This document shows positions 44,087 through 57,151 of a stretch of 64,000 nucleotides of DNA, one piece after another. Location: the NCBI RefSeq assembly GCF_020283565.1, contig NC_060065.1:31112409-31176408 (forward strand), in the 5' to 3' direction. The position numbers and the translations under genes are program-made. Position 1 is the first letter of the stretch. Each line of letters begins with the position of its first letter. The notes beneath the pieces are model-generated. The model was not told the origin of the DNA and did no database searches. It saw only the letters and a program-made list of their open reading frames with translations. The DNA is from Trifolium pratense (lineage: Eukaryota > Streptophyta > Magnoliopsida > Fabales > Fabaceae).

Positions 44087-44327
44087 GACGAAATAATCAT
44101 GGTTGTAAAGTTCTTGTACACTTGTAAACAATCTTTTTCTCTCCCGCGATTGAAGCTTCTCTTCTTCTCTCTCTCGATTGGATCTCCCTGACTCTCATCC
44201 TTCCCGATTCTAGGGTTTCCCATCCAATTCCACGAATTCCTTCGATTCGCTTCGTTTCTAGGGTTTCTCCGCCACCAGATCCATCTTCAATTTCTTCCAT
44301 CCGAACCTTTCATTCACATAATTCATC

Positions 44328-47300
44328 ATGTTTTGGCGAATGGCTGGATTGTCCACCGCATCTCCGGTGAGTTCTACAATTTCAATTTTATATCAATTCG
44401 ATCTTATCTTTGGTATGTTTAAGCTGTACGGATACTGAATTTCGTGTTTTATTGGTGGTTTCTGTTGATTTTCGAGAAAACGTTGGAAATGAAGTGTTAT
44501 TTGTATTTGATTTGCTTCCAAGTTACCATAACGTCTATTTTTTCGCTCAATTATTTTATTTTTGATTAGGATTTCTTTTAATTGGTGCTTGTATTTACTT
44601 GTTTGATTATACAGTGATAAGTTTTGATATTATGGATAGTTTGTAGTTACTGTTTGATAAATTCTATGAGAATTGATATCTGCGTTTTGAGATTTTTGGA
44701 AATCTAGGTGTAGTATTATTGGACTAATGGAAGTATGAGATTGTTGTTAATTGATTTTTGATTTTGAATTATTTGAATAGCTCTAGTTGAGATAAGTAAT
44801 TAATGGTGGATAAGAATTGTACCTAGATGATGAACGGAACAGTGTGGAGGGTTTAAGATGCGTTTTGTAGTTACTGTTTGATAAATTCTATGATAATTGA
44901 TATCTGCGGTTGAGATTTTTGGAAATCGAGGTGTAGTATTATTGGACTAGTGGAAGTATGAGATTGTTGTTAGTTGATTTTTTATTTTGAATTATTTGAA
45001 TAGCTCTAGTTGAGATAAGTAATTAATGGTTGATAAGGACGGAACATGGATGGCGGGTTTAAGATGCGTAGATGATGAACGGAACAGTGTGGAGGGTTTA
45101 AGATGCGTTTTGTTGTTGGGTACTAATGAGTGTGTAATTTAATTTGGATATATGGTGTTCATGGTTTTTGCTGGTATTTAATTTGGATATAAATGAAGAT
45201 ATTTTGGTGGTGAATATCTTATTCTTAGAAGCTTTTCCTTGCCTTAATCAGGACAGTGGGTCTCAATCTGGCCTGTCCCTTTTGAGCATTTTCTTATGAT
45301 GCATTTTGAAGGTTTTGCCAGCACAAGTATGGCTGAGGTTTTATGAAATTCCTTGCAATTTTATGGACCCAATACCCCGTACTTTTTGGCAGATAGAATT
45401 GCTTTTACCCCTTACTTATGATGCATTTTGAAGGTTTTGCCAGCACAACTATGGCTTAGGTTTTATGAAATTCCTTGCAATTTTATGGACCCAATACCCC
45501 TTACTTTTTGGCAGATAGAATTGCTTTTTGCTTCAGTTTGATGTTATGCTTTTTGTTACTTTAGAGGTTTTTTCATTTATCGATATGCAAAAGATATTTG
45601 GAGGGCATTCTTTTAAGTCATATTGGAGACATTTATGTAATACCTAACCAGGGAACGGGGTTTCTTATCCTCTGCTAGATGTGCTGTAATACCTAACCTC
45701 AATTTCTAAGGAGGCATTTATGTCAGGCACTCGAATTAACATGTACCACTACCATATGCATCTCTAACATTTTATTTGATATTGCAGATATCATTTATAT
45801 TGTTTTGTTTGTAATAGATGTGTTAGTTTTGACTGCTTTGTACTATCTTAATTTTTCCCCTTCCCTTATATTAGTAAATTACATGCAAGAAAATTGTTCT
45901 ATTGTAAAACTGAATTTACTAGAAAAAAGAGGGAAAACACTCTATTAAGAGGATATGAGTTCCTCTGAAATAGAAAAAGAGAAGTATATTTGAGAACCAG
46001 AAAAATGTAAAAAGAATTCACCAACTTGTCACTTCGGGTGGTTAAGTAGTTGCTGGAAACCATCTTTCCATGTTCGCGAATGGAGTTTGGTTGTTATTAG
46101 AGTAATTTACTTATTTACTTATATGCTAGTGTTGTCAAATAGCGGCGCTATAGCATAGCGGATTTTGGTGAATTCACACTGAAAATCGCGGCACTATACT
46201 CATTTCAGTATTAGGGCAATAGTCGTCACCATTCTAGTTTCGGCTAGCGGATGTAGCGGCAATAACGGAGAAAATACAACTTTAGAGTCTTCATATGTGC
46301 CACACATGGCCTATTTTTAAAATAGAGAACCTGAAGGATCAGTGAGTATTACTCCTATATTCACCGTAACGTGAAACATAGCTTTTACTTTTATATTCAC
46401 TATGAAACATAAGCTATGCACTGCTTCCATTCCCTTTTTTATTTGTGCGCAATAGATTTTTCTGTTTCAACGAATCGCACGTAGAGATAGTGATAAGACA
46501 CATAGAGTTAATGGTATTTCATAACTAATCGATTGAGCAGATAGCTTTTCTTGTATAGATGACTTGTTTCAACTGCTACACGGTTTCCGCTATTTGCCCA
46601 CAACACACTATATTTATTGTTGTTTTAACTTTTAATATGAAATTTAGATACCTCTTGGTGTGTTGATTTTACTGTAATTCGGTGTATTTATCCTGCAGGT
46701 GGAGACCATTATGGATAGGGATAATTTCACTTTGGAGGAACTACTCGATGAGGATGAAATAATTCAAGAATGCAAGGCTCTTAATAGCCGCCTTATAAAT
46801 TTGTAATGATCTTCTTTTCCACCATCAGATTTATTTCTTATTAGAGATTGCTGTTCTGATACTGTGTTGAAGAAATTATCCCTGTGAATTATAATATTAT
46901 TCATTATTCACCAGATCAGTTTATTAACTGACTTGAGGATAAATGCTTTTGAATTCATACTACTGTTCTGGAATTAGGGGCGAGACCTAAAAATGATATA
47001 ATTGAGATACTTGCTTAAATCACTAAAGTGATCCCTTACATTCTAACAAATTGGACTTTTGCCTCTACATCCTAATTGATTAAATCAGGAAACAAATTAT
47101 AGGTTTGAGTTTCCATTTTGTTGACTTGTGAGTCTCATAACTTGGATGTTAGAGATTAAATAAGTTTTGCTTATCTGATTCTGATTCAAGGACTTGAAAA
47201 ATTGTCATCTGGGTTAACGCTAAATTTCTCGTGATTGATGAAGAAATTACCACAATGTTTAAACAGAGTAAAAACATGTATAAAAAACTTATTTAGCTTG

Positions 47301-50300
47301 CTTTTTATAACAGTCCTATTTCCTACTGTAATTCTCGTAATTGCATTTCAGTCTTCTTTTGTTATTACAAAGGGTGAAGTTTGATCTGTGCTGTTGACCC
47401 CACCTAATGGGAATATTCTTTTGTTGTTTTATTGTTAAGGAATGGTTGCTTTTTTGGTGTAGCTCCGAGTAAAAATGTATTTCTTAAAAGTTATAAATAA
47501 AATTCTTTCATTTCCTTACTAAAATATCTGTTGATTCTTAGGTGGACAGTTACTCCTGCCCTGTAGGAGATTATTGTTGGAAAGTTGTAATTTTCATGCA
47601 ATAATAAAGTCTGGAATATAATTTTTCTAACGCATGATTTTTAGTTATATAGCTCTTTTCGCTAATTTCCCTTATTGGCTGACTGCACCAGTATTGTTTT
47701 TTATATGGAACTTATTGCGGTTTTATATTATCTATTGCAGTTTGTCTGGAAAAGCACAGGTTGAGCAATTGGTGCGATACATTATTGAAGAGGCTCCCGA
47801 GGATGCTGAAAAGAAGCGGACCTTTAAGTAGGTTGCTCAAATTGGTGATGGATTTAAATTCCTATTTTGCTGCACATTTGTTGTCATGCATCTTAGTTGC
47901 TTATTGTTTTTAACAGGTTTCCTTTTATTGCTTGTGAGATATTTACCTGTGAAGTTGATAACATACTCAAAACTCTGGTAGAGGATGAGGAAGTAAGTGA
48001 CAAAAACTTCTTTTCTTAACCCTTTTTACCTGACATTGATCTTTGAAAGAACTGACTGCATTACTTCTTTGCAGTTGATGAATCTGCTATTCTCCTTTTT
48101 GGAGCCAAATAACTCCCATTGTAACCTACTAGCTGGATATTTTAGCAAGGTACAGATTTAAAAAAAAATTAAGTTCACTGCATATTTGGTTATGGTTTAG
48201 AATTCATTTTGGTGTGGACAGAGTTGATGTTGCCTATGGTGTTAATAGTGCGCTATAGTGTAGCGGCGCTCCTCCCCACTACGCTAGTGGGCCGCAAATA
48301 GTGGGTGAATAGCAGTGTGATAGCAGTTTCGTAGGTTGGTTGGGGGGAAAATTACTGAAAAACCTAGTTTTGGAAAATATTTCATTAAGTTGGTTGGGGG
48401 TATTTTGGTCCTCTTCGCACCCTTTGGGTGCCCTAATTTCTCAGAATCACGTGATAAACCCATCAACTCCAGAGTTACTACTCATGCTTGCTGATTCAAA
48501 GATTATTTGAAATGAAAACTAATCCTGCATGAGTTGGCCATTGGCCAATACTTTTTTTTTTTGATTTAGTTGTATTATAAATGATCCTCGCCCTTGTGTT
48601 TATTAAGTTTTTATGCTGCTAGGTAGTTGTATGCCTGATGCTACGCAAGACAGTTCCTTTCATGCATTATGTTCAAGTAAGTTCAGAACATCCTAACTTT
48701 TTCATTCAGAAGCATATTTTGTTACGGCGAGATGCAGTTATCACATTGAATTGTAGTGTGCAAAATTATCACTGCAGAATAAAATGCATATTTGTTTGAT
48801 TGTGATGATGTAACCGATAACTCCCTCTGTTTCTTGCTTCACTCTGCAAGTGTTGTGGGATTATGGTAGGTCAAATTATTTGAACTATTATGGAAACTTT
48901 TGATGTAGTTCCATTTGTTTATGGTGGATGTTTAGTGTTAATGGCATTATTGCATCGATTGACAAGATATCATATAGAATATGATTGTGACCTTGACTAT
49001 GCTAGTTATTGGCATATGGTGGTTTGTGTAAAGAGGACTCAATATCCCTCCAGAAGAATGATAATGATAATGAATCAGCACATTTCAGTAGTTTATTCTA
49101 CACTGTGATGTATATAATATCTATACTGTAATGCCTTCTCTTTATGGGTTTATTAATTATTAATAGTAAAGCCGTCTGAATTGGATCTTGCTATATGAAA
49201 AGCTGTCTGAAAAAGTTTTATTATTGGTAGGCATCCCTCACATTACAATTTGATTTTACGGGATTGAGTCAGGTCCAATCCAAATCTAAGATGGTATTAG
49301 AATCTAAATCTATTGTAGATCCGCCGGGCCACCTCTTTTATTTGGCCACACTCCAGTCTTAGGCATGAGGGGTGTGTGTTGAGTTTCACATTGGGTATGA
49401 TATGACCTAAAAGACTGTGTATCAATCACTTTACATGCCGATTTTCAAAATAAAATAAATCACTTTACATGCCGGTTTGTTGTGCTTGAGTTAGACTCAA
49501 TCCAAATTCCACGTTTTTTCCCTCTTATGTTCTTTCAAAACAAGCTTAGTCTATAGGATGAACTAAGCCAAATTACTTGTCTGTTTCTCTTATTCTCTAT
49601 TGGATCTACATTTATAACAATTTGATGATGTTAAGCTTGCGAATAAGATTTTCTTTGCTCTTACCTTTGCTTTTAAAAATAGCTCAACTACTAAATCATA
49701 GTTTGATATATGTGTTGTGTGAATCAAAAAAATACCCTACAGATTTGCCCAGATCTGTGGCATCTAAAATAACACGTCTGAAGAAAAGGTATGATAAGTG
49801 TGGATATTTAAAGAAGTTGCTAGATGAAAACAACTTCAATACTATTTCATAGTAATCTATATTTTGATAGTGGACTGATTAGTTGTTTTTTTTAGTGTCA
49901 AGCTTTCATTGAGTTGCAATTAAAAATTTGCTAAATTTTTATTCAGGCTCACCAGGAAATTGTGAAGAAACTAGTTGAGTTGATTGGGATTACATCTATC
50001 ATGGAGGTTTGATTTTGGCAACATTTATTCTTTGTTTTGCTGTATATTATCTTTTTACTTGTATTTATTGTCAAATAAAAAATGTCCAAATGTTTACACG
50101 ATGAACTATTTATAGATCCAACAATCCAAACATTATTAAGCTAATCCTGTTCTAAGTTGGAAGAAGATAATCCATAATAGAATAAAAATCCTATATAATA
50201 AGCATCCATAAACGATCTCAAATGAAATGTTCTGGATGAACATGTACCATAATATAATCACCCACCCACACATTTAAAGATTGAGAAGCACAATGCACAT

Positions 50301-53300
50301 TAAAGCTAGCTTATAATCGTAGAGAGCTTACATTAGAGGTCAGTTGGTAATTAGAGATGGGAGCAAAAGACTTTAAAGTCTGAGGTTTTAAGAGAAATGG
50401 GTAATGGAACAAGAGGAATAGGCCGGCGAGGAGAAATAACTTGCTTCTTTTATCTGTAGAATGTCATTATATATATAAATTTAACTAAGCAGGCACATAT
50501 GGCCAACAAATCATGCAATAAAAAATGATTTATCCCAATTGAAAACCTAATTATTATGAAATGAAAACCCTTATTAAATAAGAAAACTAGATATCTACAT
50601 CTATGTGAGTGCCTGCGTGCTGATTCTAATGGTGATTTTTCTCTTCCACAAACCAGGTTTTGATTCGCTTGATTGGCGCGGATGAGCATATCTATGTAAA
50701 TCACGTGGATGCAATGAAGTGGATTGAAAACACTGATGTGCTTGAGATGATTGTAGACAAGTTCAGTTCTTCAGTAAGTATCATAATTTTGTAAATTGTC
50801 TACAAGATTTGGGTGTTAATATTTTTATATTAAGTTCACTTGTACCGCAAATAAGTAGATTAAGTATGTGAATATGCGTTGATGCTAGATAATTTTTGAG
50901 GAGTGTTAGTAACACACTCTCTAACACAATTTTCTTGTCCTTGCCGTTCTTGTCTGGGTTATAGGATTGAATAACTGAATTCCACTGTGGAGCGTATTCA
51001 CTTGTGCTGAAGTTTTGTTTTTTTTCTACTAGTGGATATCTATCTTATCATTGTGTTACTTGTACTATCACTTTTCTATAATAAAACTTATCCTTTAAAC
51101 CCACAAAGACAAATGTAGTATACAGATTGTAGTTGGTTTTGATAGTTTCCTAGGAAGCATGAACGAATAAATGGTGTAAGGATACTGTGTATAACCAGAT
51201 TCTCACTATTGAGAAGGCCGGAACATACATTCTCACTGACTATACATTCCTTTTGCGTGGTTTGCATAGGATTCTCCAGAAGTGCATACTAATACAGCAG
51301 AAACACTCTGTGCCATTACCCGATTTGCTCCAGCAGGGCTTTCTGCCAAAATTTCGAGCCCCAGGTAATTATTTTTCCTTGTTACCAAAACAATCCTACA
51401 TCAGTTTCTCACGACTTTAAGTTGATGCATTTATTTCTCCGAGTGATAACTGATATCATATTCTATTTGCAGCTTTATAGGAAGATTATTCTCTCATGCT
51501 CTAGAAGACTCTCGGCCAAAATCTGTTCTTGTTAACTCATTATCTATATGCATATCTTTGCTAGACCCTAGGAGAATTTCTTTTGGAGCTTATCATTCCT
51601 ATAACCGTCAAATGACTAATGGATCCACTGTAACTGCAAATCCTGAGACTATTGAAGGCATGCTAGAAAGCCTAGGTAAGACTCCCCCATCAACCATGAA
51701 GTTCAAATGACCTGTTATTTTTAGGTCTCAAATTAGATAAAAACTCTTACCATCTGGTTAGTATTACTATGTATGAGCTCTATATAGCATCTAAGTATCC
51801 CAGATGCATAATACGATGTGTACGACACAATATGGATACACGAGTATGAAACATTTCTATAAAATCAAGATACCACACAACCTAGATACATTAAGACATA
51901 CCCACACACTTATGGGCACACTCATGTAGGTTTATTAACATAAATATGTTGAATACAACATTTTGTGAAGGTACCACACAGGTCTAGATATGTTAACCAA
52001 AGGTTTCTTCCTCATCTAAAACTATTTTTCTTCATACCCACCAACAGGAGAAGAACCAACAAAGTTGTGATAATGAGCGAGAGAGGTGATAATCTTCTCA
52101 TGGAAAATAAAATCACGACGATACATAATATGTCCTCTTGGGTTGAAGATGCTTAGACGATCTATACAAATATAATACGCCCTCTTGTCTTGGGTTGAAG
52201 ACAACTCTAATATGTGCACAATTGCTGATTATAGAGCCATATCTGAGCAGCTTGAATTATGTAATGGGGGGTGGATAGTTTATCAATGAACACAATGCTA
52301 TTTAACTTGCATCTTCATATGCATCTTTATATTGGTTTAATCTCTTTTAGTAATTATAAAGATGTTTATTCTGCAGGTGATCTACTCAAGCTCTTAGATG
52401 TTTCTTCCGCCGAAAATCTCTTGCCAACTACTTATGGCAAGTTACAACCACCTCTTGGAAAACATCGTTTGAAGGTTAACAAATTTATTGGACTTATTGC
52501 ATTTGACTATTTAATTATGTTGGCAATCAATGGTTTAGTTTTGAATATTTTCTGCCATAACATAACACTTCTATAATTTATATATTTATTATTCATGATT
52601 TTATAAGTGTGTTATATTGCAGCACTTCCGTTCTGTTAACTTAACATTTGCTATTTCAGATTGTAGAGTTTATATCAGTCTTATTAACTGTTGGTAGCGA
52701 AGCTGCGGAGAAGAAATTGATTGATTATGAAGCAGTACAAAGAATTATAAACTTATTCTTCGAGTACGTTCAAAAATTCTGTTATCTTGTGCTGAAGTCA
52801 TTTGATCTCATGCCTTGATACACTGTTTGAATGTCGTAGGTATCCATACAATAACTTTCTGCATCACCATGTGGAAACCATTATAATATCATGCTTGGAG
52901 AGCAAGAGTTCTTCTCTTCAGGAACATATTCTCCGTGATTGTGATTTTGTTGGGAAAATTATTCAAGCAGAAAAGCATTTGACATTGGAAGCTGGTACAA
53001 ACAAGGTCAAGATCTCTTCCACCCTCTCCCGAAACATAAAATTGTATTAGCTTTAATGAATGAATGACTCAACCTCTTCAATACTTTTTTTGATGATAAG
53101 TATTTTTATTTTAAATTTATTTTTTCAAAATATTTTCATGCAGCCAACGTCTCCAGCTGAGGGTAAATCACCACCCAGGATAGGAAGCATAGGCCACTTG
53201 ACCCGTATATCTAACAAACTTATCCAGTTAGGGAATACCAACAGTGGGATTCAGGAGCATCTGCAGGTTTGTTACTATTCTGTGTGAGGATTTTCAAGTG

Positions 53301-55397
53301 TTTAAACTCAAATTGCCATACTGTTTGGTACTTGGTATATGTTGATCAACTATGTTCTCCTCCCATATCCCAATATGTTATTGCCATCTGTCTAGATATT
53401 TTTTTTTTACAGAAAATGAATGTTACAAGTTAACTGTGTTGCCATGAAGCTCATTTTCAAACTTTCCAAATCTACAGGGAATTAGTGAATGGGCAGACTG
53501 GTACATGAATGTTCTATCAAACCGGAATGCTGTGGAAAATGTCTCTCAATGGGCGTGTGGGTATGTCGTATTTCTTGACCTACATGTTTTTCTATTCCAT
53601 GGTTGATCACTTGATCTCCATTTGCACTATCTGAATGACCTTAAAAATTAAATATAGCCATTCCTTCTGGTGCATCATGCATTTAAAACATCCTGGTGAG
53701 CATATTTGGAAATCTTACTCTGTAGTGAAAATCTATCCTCATTTCTTAAGCAAAAAATAATAGCAATTGATAAAATCTTCAAAGTATACCTTGATTTTCT
53801 CCAATTGACACGTGTTTTCTATTAGAGACATAGACTATTGCTCACATAACCAAGATAAATTGAGCTCCAAAATATCTAATAGTGGTTTTACAGAGGGATG
53901 CATGAACTTTCAAGAAAAAATTGTATGTGCCTGTTTTATTAAGACCGTCTGGGTTTTTATACTTTGGGGCAGCTTCACTGTGAGTCTTTAATGGGCATCT
54001 TCTCTGTATTGGTCGTCGTAACTCTGTTATTTGTTGTGTGCTTTAAAAGATTTTTATGACGATTTTAAAATTATTGATCTTATAGGAGACCGACAGCATT
54101 GCATGACAGAAATAGGGATAGTGACGAGGATGATTACCAGGACCGGGACTATGACGTTGCGGCCTTGGCAAATAACTTAAGTCAGGCCTTCCGTTATGGC
54201 ATTTATAATAATGATGACGACATGGAAGAGGTACAATCATTTTTGTGAGCAGCTGTGTCTGCAGCTGTATGGCTTTTTATAATGTCATTTTTTTTATGGA
54301 TCTGAATGGAAAAACTGAAACATTTGAAATTCTCATCAGATTTATTGGAGGATTAATTTTCCAATATCTGTTGATGTGTCCCAGTAGTAACTTCCTGTAA
54401 AGGCTTCCAATAGTTTTTCTTCATAATAACCAAAAAAACCTCTGAATTAAAGAAGGTATAAGAAAGTACTCCCTCGATCCCAAAATGAGTGAACTTATTG
54501 ACCATTTCACAAATATTAAGAGAAGTGTATAAATGAAAGGGAGAATAATATTTTTACTGAAGTAACCTTGATAAGCATTGGTGTATTTATAATTACCATA
54601 AATGCAAAATGTTGAATTAAGAGTGATGTAAGTAGTATTAATTGAGAGTGAATTAAGAGGGTAGAATTGGAAAAAAGTAATTAATATTGTTTTAAAAATT
54701 GAAAAGGTTGGTTATTTTGGGACAAGTTTTTTGCAAAAAGTCATTCATTTTGGGATGGAGGGAGTAATATCTTTGTACCATGAATAGTTTTTCCAGTGTT
54801 TGGGAGTGTGTTAGGCTTTAAGGTGCTTGTATAGGAATGATGTTATTTATCTACCATTGACAACCAGTTCTCAAACTCTATTACATCAGCTGCTACTTTT
54901 TATGTCAAATTTCTGGTGCAAATTTTGTCCAACAACAAATGGCCAATTTGATCTTCTATGCGTATGTAGCTTTGGAGTTTGGTTACCCAGTGGTTGAGTG
55001 TCACTTTACTCATTTTTCATAACCGTTTAATTCATTACTTATTATTGAAAGATAAGTTCTTGCTGGTGACCAAAGTTTTGATTGTGTTGATTCTTTGATT
55101 ATTTCCGTTTTTATTTTTGGTTGGTTTGGTAGTATTGCTCATCATGATTTTGTGTCATTAGCTCTTGATTTCTGATTTATATTCTTGTGTAGGTTCACGG
55201 ATCTCTTGAACGAGACGACGAGGTATACTTTAATTTTCCCATCAAATGGTAATTTTTTTTTTTTTTTGTATTAACCCTCTGGTTCCCAGGGGAAGGGGCC
55301 CCTGGTAATCCAGAGTTTGGCCGGAGTTAAGTAAAGTCTTGCCAAGAATTGTTCCCACGAGGAATCAAATTCGGGTTCTACTGAACAATTCGTCCTA

Positions 55398-55431
<34 letters not shown>

Positions 55432-57151
55432 CTCATTAACCACTTTAGACCAATGTCTTGGTTCCATCAAATGGTAATTTGGAATGTTGGAATTGATGTG
55501 AATGAACACATGATTGAATCTGCAGAGGAAATTTTGTGTCATTAGTATAACTAGGTATGTTCACCTCACTAGTACATTGGACGTACATAGCTTGCCATCA
55601 ATATTATCATCCAGTTTTTAAATCTTTTGACATCCCAGGACCTTCCCTTCTTTCACAAGCTTATAAAATTCTAGTAGCTTCTTGAATTATTGTGAAGCTT
55701 TTGATAAAGCAATATTTTTCTCTAGTATATAAGGGGAATTTAAGCTTTTTCCTCTATGTTGAACTCATGGTTGAATACCTTATCTAGAAATAATTTCATT
55801 TTAGTTTGCAGTCATACATCAATGATTGTAACAGCCTGAACCTAATGGGAAGAAGGAAAATGTGGAGTCCCAATTGAACCAGTCATTATGGAAGTGTAAA
55901 AAATCATGAAAGTTATACAATAATAATGATGGTTTTTATCGGGTGTCCATGAGCATAGGTGACATAGAATAATGGAGTACAAATGGAATGAGAGAACTGA
56001 GGACTTTTTTGGGTTTATTTTCTCAATCATTGATGCTAATAAAATAAAAATATATTTTAAATTTTAAGTTGATACTAATTTGAAGTAAATTATAATATTC
56101 GAGTAATATCTTTTAATTTAAATTCAAATAATTAGTCCTAGCCACTAGCTGTCATTTATCAGCTAGTTTATTAGTGAACGTTAGTTTATCTACTACTTTT
56201 GTGAACCAAGACTGCAACGCAGCACACGCTTACGCATGATATTTTTTTTTTGTTTGAGGTGATTTCTCATGTTTATCTCATTCATATAAGATCTTTGGCT
56301 AAGATTTGATTCATTGGTAATTGTAAAACATCTAATATAATTTATATTGGCAGGATGTCTATTTTGACGATGAATCTGCAGAAGTTGTTATATCTTCTTT
56401 GCGGTTGGGAGAAGAACCTGAAAGGTAAATGTTTTGTGCCTTTGTCGATAATTCATGTTTCTGTTAAGTTTACTTCAAATTGAGCTGGCATGCCTGGCAT
56501 CTGATATTAAGTGTTTTACATTCTTTCAACGTATACCTTATTTGTTGCCTTGTAAAAAGCAGTGGGTCTCTCTTCACAAATTCCAACTGGTTTGCTTTTG
56601 AGGAGGATAGAGATAGAGTTGCCAATGAACGGTCAACCGGCTCTCTTGCTTCTCCGTCAGCTAATGCCGAGGAGGGTGTTAAAAATGGCAGCGGAGATTA
56701 TAATGTGCCTGCCGGTGAAGATGAGGACTTGGCTGATACTGCAACGTCTTCTCCAGAAGAAGAAGCAGAACCAGAGCCAAAATTAGAACCTGTTGGAACT
56801 GATAAACCCGTCGAGTGGGTTGAATGGAGAGAGTCTTTAGATGCTAGCAACCCTTCTGAGGTTCTTCCCAATGGAGAACTTGAGTCAGAATCGGGGAACA
56901 GTGATCTTGATGCAGCCGAATCATCTCCACCATCCGATGTTACATTAACGAAGGATGGACAGACGGATGCTGCACTATTAGCAACTGTTGATGAGAACCT
57001 CAGCATTGAATCCTCTGATCCAATTCAAACAGAAAGTGAAAATCCAAGTTCTCCTGCAACCATTCCTGTGGATGGAGCATTGGCTGAAGTTGGCGACAGT
57101 AACAAGGACACAACAGATGACAAGGAAGGAATTGAACAATTGAGTAGCTAA
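44328..57151 (+). CDS. SIT4 phosphatase-associated (SAPS domain) protein, 19 exons
   Basis: Coding exons: 44328-44366, 46699-46802, 47741-47827, 47917-47992, 48075-48149, 48623-48676, 49947-50006, 50657-50773, 51270-51364, 51473-51675, 52377-52474, 52660-52763, 52840-53005, 53144-53266, 53478-53560, 54086-54230, 55193-55222, 56354-56424, 56560-57151. They total 2,322 nt, 773 residues, and phases agree throughout. It begins MFWRMAGLSTASPVETIMDRDNFTLEELLDEDEIIQECK, the family signature. The SAPS helical repeats follow (KFPFIACEIFTCEVD, NLLAGYFSKVVVCLMLRKT, HYVQAHQEIVKKLVELIG, DSPEVHTNTAETLCAITRFAP, PPLGKHRLKIVEFISVLL). The C-terminal 300 residues are acidic and low-complexity. Yeast SAPs and human PP6R subunits bind the PP2A-like phosphatases Sit4/PP6, so a PP6 regulatory role is inferred. 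Large introns hold transposons. The last acceptor is an NAGNAG site. Confidence 0.93.
44641..45110. repeat. Tandem duplication in SAPS intron 1 (about 224-bp unit)
   Basis: The segment from TTGTAGTTACTGTTTGATAA to AAGATGCGTTTTG occurs at 44641-44864 and again, with a few substitutions and a small insertion, at 44865-45110. Non-coding. Confidence 0.85.
45293..45530. repeat. Second tandem duplication in SAPS intron 1 (about 120-bp unit)
   Basis: TTATGATGCATTTTGAAGG through GGCAGATAGAATTGCTTTT is present twice in tandem with only a few differences (45293-45412, 45413-45530). Confidence 0.85.
49220..49515 (+). mobile_element. Degenerate TRIM remnant in SAPS intron 6
   Basis: It has the same plan as the TRIM at 1998: an LTR-like end (GAGTCAGGTCCAATCC...AAATCTAAGA), an eroded primer-binding site TGGTATTAGAATC, an internal GGGCCACCTC and GAGGGGTGTG purine tract, then a second LTR-like start TGTTGAGTTTCACATTGGG through GAGTTAGACTCAATCC. 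Strongly diverged. Boundaries are approximate. Confidence 0.55.
54469..54764. mobile_element. Stowaway (Tc1/mariner) MITE in SAPS intron 16
   Basis: The ends CTCCCTCGATCCCAAAATGA and (reverse complement of right) CTCCCTCCATCCCAAAATGA are the classic Stowaway TIR. TA dinucleotides lie immediately outside at 54467-54468 and 54765-54766. 296 bp, non-coding. Confidence 0.9.
55256..55463 (-). mobile_element. tRNA-derived SINE in SAPS intron 17, with a poly-G run
   Basis: On the minus strand: AACCAAGACATTGGTCTAAAG (A-box-like TGGTCTAAAGTGG), B-box-like GAATTTGATTCC, and a 3' A-rich tail (a T run at 55251-55267 on the plus strand). The exact 17-bp duplication CCATCAAATGGTAATTT sits at 55239-55255 and 55464-55480. 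Same family as the SINE at 18385-18800. It contains 34 consecutive G (55398-55431) where the other copy has four. Confidence 0.85.
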
